From: Pseudomonas knackmussii B13
GTDB lineage: Bacteria; Pseudomonadota; Gammaproteobacteria; Pseudomonadales; Pseudomonadaceae
Direction: 5' to 3'
Length of the DNA: 64,000 nucleotides
NCBI RefSeq assembly: GCF_000689415.1
Contig: NZ_HG322950.1
Coordinates: forward strand, 2,053,501-2,117,500
Numbering within the stretch: the first letter of the stretch is position 1; each line of letters starts with the position of its first letter. Positions 60,118-64,000 of this stretch are shown piece by piece. The notes beneath the pieces are model-generated. The model had not been told where the DNA came from, searched no databases, and saw only the letters and a list, made by a program, of their open reading frames with translations. The translations under genes and the position numbers were made by a program.

Positions 60118-60540
60118 ATTACGGCACCGTCGCACTACCTGTCGTGCAAGCGACAGCCGCGGACATTCCGCGGACACCCTGACGCATGTCAGTGCCAGCT
60201 CGGCGAGAAAATCGTTAGGCTAGCAACTACTTTGGACCGCTCTCCCCAAAAGGGTGATGTCCGCGTGCCGTCGCCCCTATCCGGGTCGGCGTAATTCCAG
60301 GCCGTCACGGATGCGGTCGAACAACGATGCACGGAGCAAACCGGCCACGAGCCCGCTAGGAAAACCTCTGCTGTCTGTCATTTGAACAAGAACCCTGCAT
60401 AGCCCGTGCTGCGTCGCCCGATCGACGTGGAGCGCATCGTCATTGCCATTCGACGCCGCTCCCGATCCCGCCACGTCCACCGCCATGCCGGAGTGTTCAA
60501 AGGGCACGTTAACCCGCTCAAGCACTGTGGTATTCCCTTC
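60118..60540. other. sucD-braB intergenic region
   Basis: About 420 bp with no credible gene. It contains CCGCGGACATTCCGCGGACA, a short direct repeat, and an AAAGGGT region. The braB promoter must lie here, but I found no confident -35/-10 pair and no ribosome binding site close to consensus. The braB ATG is fixed by homology. Confidence 0.45.
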
Positions 60541-61848
60541 ATGAACGTCTTGAAAGGCCAGGACATCCTGGCACTCGGTTTTATGACCTTCGCCCTGTTC
60601 GTCGGAGCAGGCAACATCATCTTCCCGCCCATCGTCGGCCTGCACTCGGGCCCGCACGTGTGGATGGCGGCCCTCGGCTTCCTGATCACCGCGGTCGGCC
60701 TGCCGGTCATCACCGTGGTCGCGCTGGCCAAGGTCGGCGGCGCCATGGACACCCTCAGCCACCCGATCGGGCGCGTTGCCGGCGGCCTGCTGGCGGCGGT
60801 CTGCTACCTGTCGGTCGGCCCGCTGTTCGCCACCCCGCGTACCGCTACCGTGTCCTTCGAGGTCGGCCTTGCGCCGCTCACCGGCGACGGTCCGCTGCCG
60901 CTGTTCATCTACAGCCTGGTGTACTTCTGCGTCGTGCTGGTGATCTCGCTGTACCCCGGCAAGCTGCTCGACACCGTCGGCCGCTTCCTCGCGCCGCTGA
61001 AGATCATCGCGCTCGCCGCACTGGGCATCGCCGCCTTCATGCTGCCGGCCGGCACCATCGGCCAGGCCGAGCCGAGCTACGAGCACGCGGCCTTCTCCCA
61101 GGGCTTCATCAACGGCTACCTGACCATGGACACCCTGGGCGCGCTGGTCTTCGGCATCGTCATCGTCAACGCCATCCGCTCCCGTGGCGTGCAGTCGCCG
61201 CGGCTGATCACCCGCTACGCCATCATCGCCGGGCTGATCGCCGGGGTAGGGCTGGCGCTGGTGTACATCAGCCTGTTCCGCCTGGGCGCGGGCAGCCACG
61301 AGATCGCCGCTGGCGCCACCAACGGTGCGGCTGTGCTGCATGCCTACGTGCAGCACACATTCGGTGGGCTGGGCAGCGGCTTCCTCGCCGTGCTCATCGC
61401 CCTGGCCTGCCTGGTCACCGCGGTCGGCCTGACCTGCGCCTGCGCCGAGTACTTCTGCCGAATCCTGCCGCTGTCCTACCGGACCCTGGTGGTGCTGCTG
61501 GCCGGCTTCTCGCTGCTGGTGTCCAACCTCGGCCTGACCAAGCTGATCCAGTTCTCGGTGCCGGTGCTGACCGCCATCTACCCGCCGTGCATCGTGCTGG
61601 TGGCGCTGAGCTTCTGCGCCGGCCTGTGGAAGTCGCAGACCCGCATCGTCGCGCCGGTGATGGCCGTGTCGCTGCTGTTCGGCCTGGTCGACGCGCTCAA
61701 GGGCGCAGGCTTCAACCTGCCGGAGTGGATGGCCCACCTGCCGCTCTCGGAGCAGGGCCTGGCCTGGCTGATCCCCTCTGTCGCCACCCTCGCGCTGATG
61801 GTCGTCATCGACCGCCTGCTGGGCAAACCCAGCGAAGCCCTCGCCTGA
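60541..61848 (+). CDS. braB: Branched-chain amino acid:Na+ symporter
   Basis: LIVCS-family carrier for leucine, isoleucine and valine in the inner membrane (435 residues, about 12 transmembrane segments). The N-terminal DILALGFMTFALFVGAGNII and PPIVGLHSG are hallmarks, as is GPLFATPRTATVSFEVG near residue 95. The last conserved segment is SVPVLTAIYPPCIVLVALSF. The ATG at 60541 is chosen because upstream codons lack homology. A BraB gene follows sucD in PAO1, which supports the symbol. Confidence 0.94.
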   Translation: MNVLKGQDILALGFMTFALFVGAGNIIFPPIVGLHSGPHVWMAALGFLITAVGLPVITVVALAKVGGAMDTLSHPIGRVAGGLLAAVCYLSVGPLFATPRTATVSFEVGLAPLTGDGPLPLFIYSLVYFCVVLVISLYPGKLLDTVGRFLAPLKIIALAALGIAAFMLPAGTIGQAEPSYEHAAFSQGFINGYLTMDTLGALVFGIVIVNAIRSRGVQSPRLITRYAIIAGLIAGVGLALVYISLFRLGAGSHEIAAGATNGAAVLHAYVQHTFGGLGSGFLAVLIALACLVTAVGLTCACAEYFCRILPLSYRTLVVLLAGFSLLVSNLGLTKLIQFSVPVLTAIYPPCIVLVALSFCAGLWKSQTRIVAPVMAVSLLFGLVDALKGAGFNLPEWMAHLPLSEQGLAWLIPSVATLALMVVIDRLLGKPSEALA

Positions 61849-61866
61849 GTCCGTACCCCGGACGAC

Positions 61867-61896
61867 GCAAAAGGCCGCCCTCGGGCGGCCTTTTGC
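61867..61896 (+). terminator. Terminator after braB
   Basis: GCAAAAGGCCGCC (61867-61879) pairs with GGCGGCCTTTTGC (61884-61896) around CTCG, followed by ATTTTC. The A/T arms make it effective in both directions. Confidence 0.88.
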
Positions 61897-62073
61897 ATTT
61901 TCGCCCGAGTGGCGTGGACCCGACGCGAGAAAGCGCCAGAAATTCGCCTTCAGTGGTCGTGAGTGCCGCCGATACAGACGAAATGCAGGTTTTCTGACGC
62001 GCGGACAGCGCGACGGGCCGGGAACTCGGGCAATGTACGCCGTCGCGAAAAAGCCATCGAAGAGGGGGCAGGG

Positions 62074-63171
62074 GTGTCGTTGATCAACAAGCTGACGCGG
62101 TCGCTCGACCCGCTGCAGGGAGTACCGGACTCCATCCGCCAGGAGTTCGTGCTCTGGTATCGCCAGGCCAAGGCCCCACAGATCCGCTACGTCGCCTTCC
62201 TGACGTTGTCGCTGTACTTCGTTTACATCTTCATGGAGTACAACATCGCCACCACGCACCGCGAGCTGCGCCTGCTCGCCCATGGCGTGCTGGTCCCCGC
62301 CGCACTGCTTGCCGTCGGCCTGATGAGCAACGAGCCCCGGTACTACCGGCCAATGCGCGCCTTGCTGATGAGCGCGCCGATCGGCGCCGTGGCGGCCAAC
62401 CTCTACCTCAACCACGACCAGCCGGACTTCGCCGCCTACGCGCCGGAGATGTACCTCAACCTGATGTGGACCTTCTCCGTCTCCGGGTTGACCCTGCGCC
62501 AGGCGACATTCACTGCATCCACCTCGGCCGCGCTCATGCTGATCGTCACCCTGGAGAGTTCTCTGCAGCCCGGCGTGCAGTGCCTGAACCTGCTGTGGAT
62601 CCTCGCTTCCTACTCCTTCGGCATGCTCAGCGCCTTCCTCCTGGAGCGCGCGCACAAGACCATGTTCCTGCACCAGAACCGCCTGGCCCTGAGCGCCAGC
62701 GTCGACGGCCTCACCGGGATATGGAACCGCGCGCGCATCGACCAGTTCTTCGCCGACGAAGTCGCCCGCGCCCAGCGCTACGGCACGCCGTTCTCGGTGA
62801 TCCTGATGGACATCGACCACTTCAAGAGCGTCAACGACACCCACGGCCACACGGTCGGCGACAGCGTGCTCTGCCAGTTCGCCCGGCTGCTGCGCGAGAA
62901 CGTGCGCAGCACCGACCGGGTAGGGCGCCTGGGCGGCGAGGAGTTCCTGGTCGTGCTGCCAGGCACCGATCACCGTCACGCCCAGGCCGCCGCGCGCGCC
63001 CTGCGCCAGCGCATCAACGGCTTCGACTTCCACACCGTGCGGCGCAAGACCGCCAGCTTCGGCGTCACCCAGTACTGCGGCGACGACAGCGCAAGCGCCA
63101 TGCTCGAGCGTGTCGACCGCGCGCTCTACCGCGCCAAGCAGAACGGCCGCGACCGCATCGAAGTGCTCTGA
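62074..63171 (+). CDS. Membrane-bound diguanylate cyclase (GGDEF)
   Basis: Synthesises cyclic di-GMP. The 365-residue protein starts at GTG 62074 (SLINKLTRSLD) with AGAGGGGG upstream. About six hydrophobic segments (residues 30-195) make a membrane sensor of unidentified type, followed by a GGDEF domain. The active site is GGEEF at residues 287-291, so catalysis is likely. The inhibitory I-site RSTD is at 278-281, five residues before it, so product inhibition is expected. LTGIWNRARIDQFF opens the domain. A longer upstream frame from 61963 adds residues without features. Confidence 0.92.
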   Translation: MSLINKLTRSLDPLQGVPDSIRQEFVLWYRQAKAPQIRYVAFLTLSLYFVYIFMEYNIATTHRELRLLAHGVLVPAALLAVGLMSNEPRYYRPMRALLMSAPIGAVAANLYLNHDQPDFAAYAPEMYLNLMWTFSVSGLTLRQATFTASTSAALMLIVTLESSLQPGVQCLNLLWILASYSFGMLSAFLLERAHKTMFLHQNRLALSASVDGLTGIWNRARIDQFFADEVARAQRYGTPFSVILMDIDHFKSVNDTHGHTVGDSVLCQFARLLRENVRSTDRVGRLGGEEFLVVLPGTDHRHAQAAARALRQRINGFDFHTVRRKTASFGVTQYCGDDSASAMLERVDRALYRAKQNGRDRIEVL

Positions 63172-63407
63172 GGCCGCCCGCCGACCCGCTACCGCCCATC
63201 GCGCATCGCCCGGCGCGACTGAACTCCATTCCTAAATGGCAGGTCTGTCTCCGGTCGACCCAGTGGGTGGATCGCCTGGCCGTTCGCCACCCGGAGGACC
63301 GGACGCCCGCCATTCGCCCTGACCGCGCTGCCCCAGCAGCCATTCGCCTGGACGACTTCCATCGCGCCCGCCCGCGGGTTTCGTTCATCGCCATGTGAAG
63401 ATTGCCC

Positions 63408-64000
63408 ATGACCCAATCCCTCCCTCTCACCGCTGCAACCCCACGCCGCCCCCGCGCCCTCGGCGCCTGCCTGCTCGGCGGCCTGTTCGCCATGGCCGCG
63501 ACGGCCCAGGCCGAGGAGCCCGCCGGCGGCCCGCGCTGGGTCAGCGACAGCCTGACCACCTACGTGCGCAGCGGCCCCACCGATGGCTACCGCATCGTCG
63601 GCACCCTGGTCTCGGGGCAGAAGGTCGAGCTGCTACGCACCCAGGGCGACTACAGCCAGGTGCGCAGCGAGAGCGGCAACAGCGTCTGGATCGCCAGCCG
63701 CGACCTGCAGGACAAGCCCGGCCAGGCCGAGCGCCTGCCCGACCTGGAAAAACAGGTGGCCGAGCTGACCGCCCAGCTCAACGGCATCAACGACAGCTGG
63801 AAGAGCCGCGTGCAGGGCATGCAGGAAACCCTCGACACCCGCAAGAAACTCATCGACGAACTGCAGGCCGCGCGCAGCAGCCTCGACAGCGAACTCAGCC
63901 AGGCCCGCTCCGACCTGCGCGCCGCCCAGGCGCAACTGGGCAACGAGAACAAACAGGTGCTGATGCGCTACATGGCCTACGGCGGCGGCATCGCCGGCGC
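63408..64000 (+). CDS. SH3-domain envelope protein, YgiM/TIGR04211-like (partial, 3' end outside window)
   Basis: Starts with a signal peptide (ALGACLLGGLFAMAATAQAEE), then a bacterial SH3 domain (WVSDSLTTYVRSGPTDGYRIVG, ending IASRDLQ), then a coiled-coil region rich in Q/A/L (LEKQVAELTAQLNGINDSWKS onward) and the beginning of a terminal membrane segment at MRYMAYGGGIAGA. This architecture is that of YgiM-type proteins, which are exported or anchored by a C-terminal helix. Function is not established. The 236-bp gap upstream holds nothing convincing. Confidence 0.85.
   Translation, partial: MTQSLPLTAATPRRPRALGACLLGGLFAMAATAQAEEPAGGPRWVSDSLTTYVRSGPTDGYRIVGTLVSGQKVELLRTQGDYSQVRSESGNSVWIASRDLQDKPGQAERLPDLEKQVAELTAQLNGINDSWKSRVQGMQETLDTRKKLIDELQAARSSLDSELSQARSDLRAAQAQLGNENKQVLMRYMAYGGGIAG

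Noticed and set aside
60277..63033. A 918-codon minus-strand frame over braB and the GGDEF gene
   Set aside because: Q/R/H/D-rich translation typical of antisense high-GC DNA. The plus-strand genes are clear.

Overview
The window is GC-rich, gene-dense and almost entirely chromosomal core sequence from a Pseudomonas. Gene content and order (mltD-gloB-yafS-rnhA-dnaQ-ldcAB, fimL-nudC, guaD/xdhCBA-alkB-gntR-smc-zipA-ligA-ffs, gltA/sdhCDAB-sucAB-lpdG-sucCD-braB) match blocks I remember from P. aeruginosa PAO1. The blocks are rearranged relative to PAO1 and extra metabolic genes lie between them. This suggests a relative in the aeruginosa/nitroreducens/citronellolis neighbourhood, but the species cannot be fixed from sequence reading alone. 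Locus comparisons with PAO1 are from memory, not from a search.

Layout. 1-4.6 kb: lytic transglycosylase MltD (cut by the window edge), glyoxalase II, a YafS-type methyltransferase-like protein, RNase HI and the DNA polymerase III proofreading subunit. 4.6-8.4 kb: lysine decarboxylase and lysine/cadaverine antiporter. 8.5-12 kb: dienoyl-CoA isomerase, FimL and NAD-decapping NudC. 12-21 kb: TauE-type exporter, an unknown membrane protein, then a lipid-flavoured minus-strand set (histidine phosphatase, SCP2 protein, aminoglycoside-phosphotransferase-like kinase, SDR), SohB, an AcuI/YhdH reductase, and a hydrolase/hotdog/TetR unit with a striking operator. 21-28.6 kb: FucP-type sugar transporter, pirin, a soluble chemoreceptor with a C-terminal sensor, and a DUF1302/DUF1329 envelope pair. 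28.9-35 kb: purine catabolism (guanine deaminase and xanthine dehydrogenase XdhABC), punctuated by REP-like repeats. 35.4-37.4 kb: alkane monooxygenase and a divergent GntR/FCD regulator. 37.4-45.5 kb: SMC, ZipA, LigA, an HU-like protein, a small membrane protein and the 4.5S SRP RNA. 45.7-47.0 kb: an apparently intact IS3-family insertion sequence. 47.1-60.1 kb: the TCA block, with citrate synthase divergent from succinate dehydrogenase, 2-oxoglutarate dehydrogenase, lipoamide dehydrogenase and succinyl-CoA synthetase. 60.5-64 kb: branched-chain amino acid carrier, a membrane diguanylate cyclase and the start of an SH3-domain envelope protein.

How the parts work together. GuaD makes xanthine and XdhABC oxidises it to urate. 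AlkB activates alkanes, whose fatty acids enter beta-oxidation (dienoyl-CoA isomerase) and then the TCA enzymes encoded at the right. No defence island, prophage, CRISPR array, tRNA or biosynthetic gene cluster was seen. The most informative non-coding signals are three palindromic operator candidates (TetR, GntR/FCD and xdh promoter), the REP/REPIN repeats, the IS3 element with its slippery heptamer, and structured spacers between the TCA cistrons.
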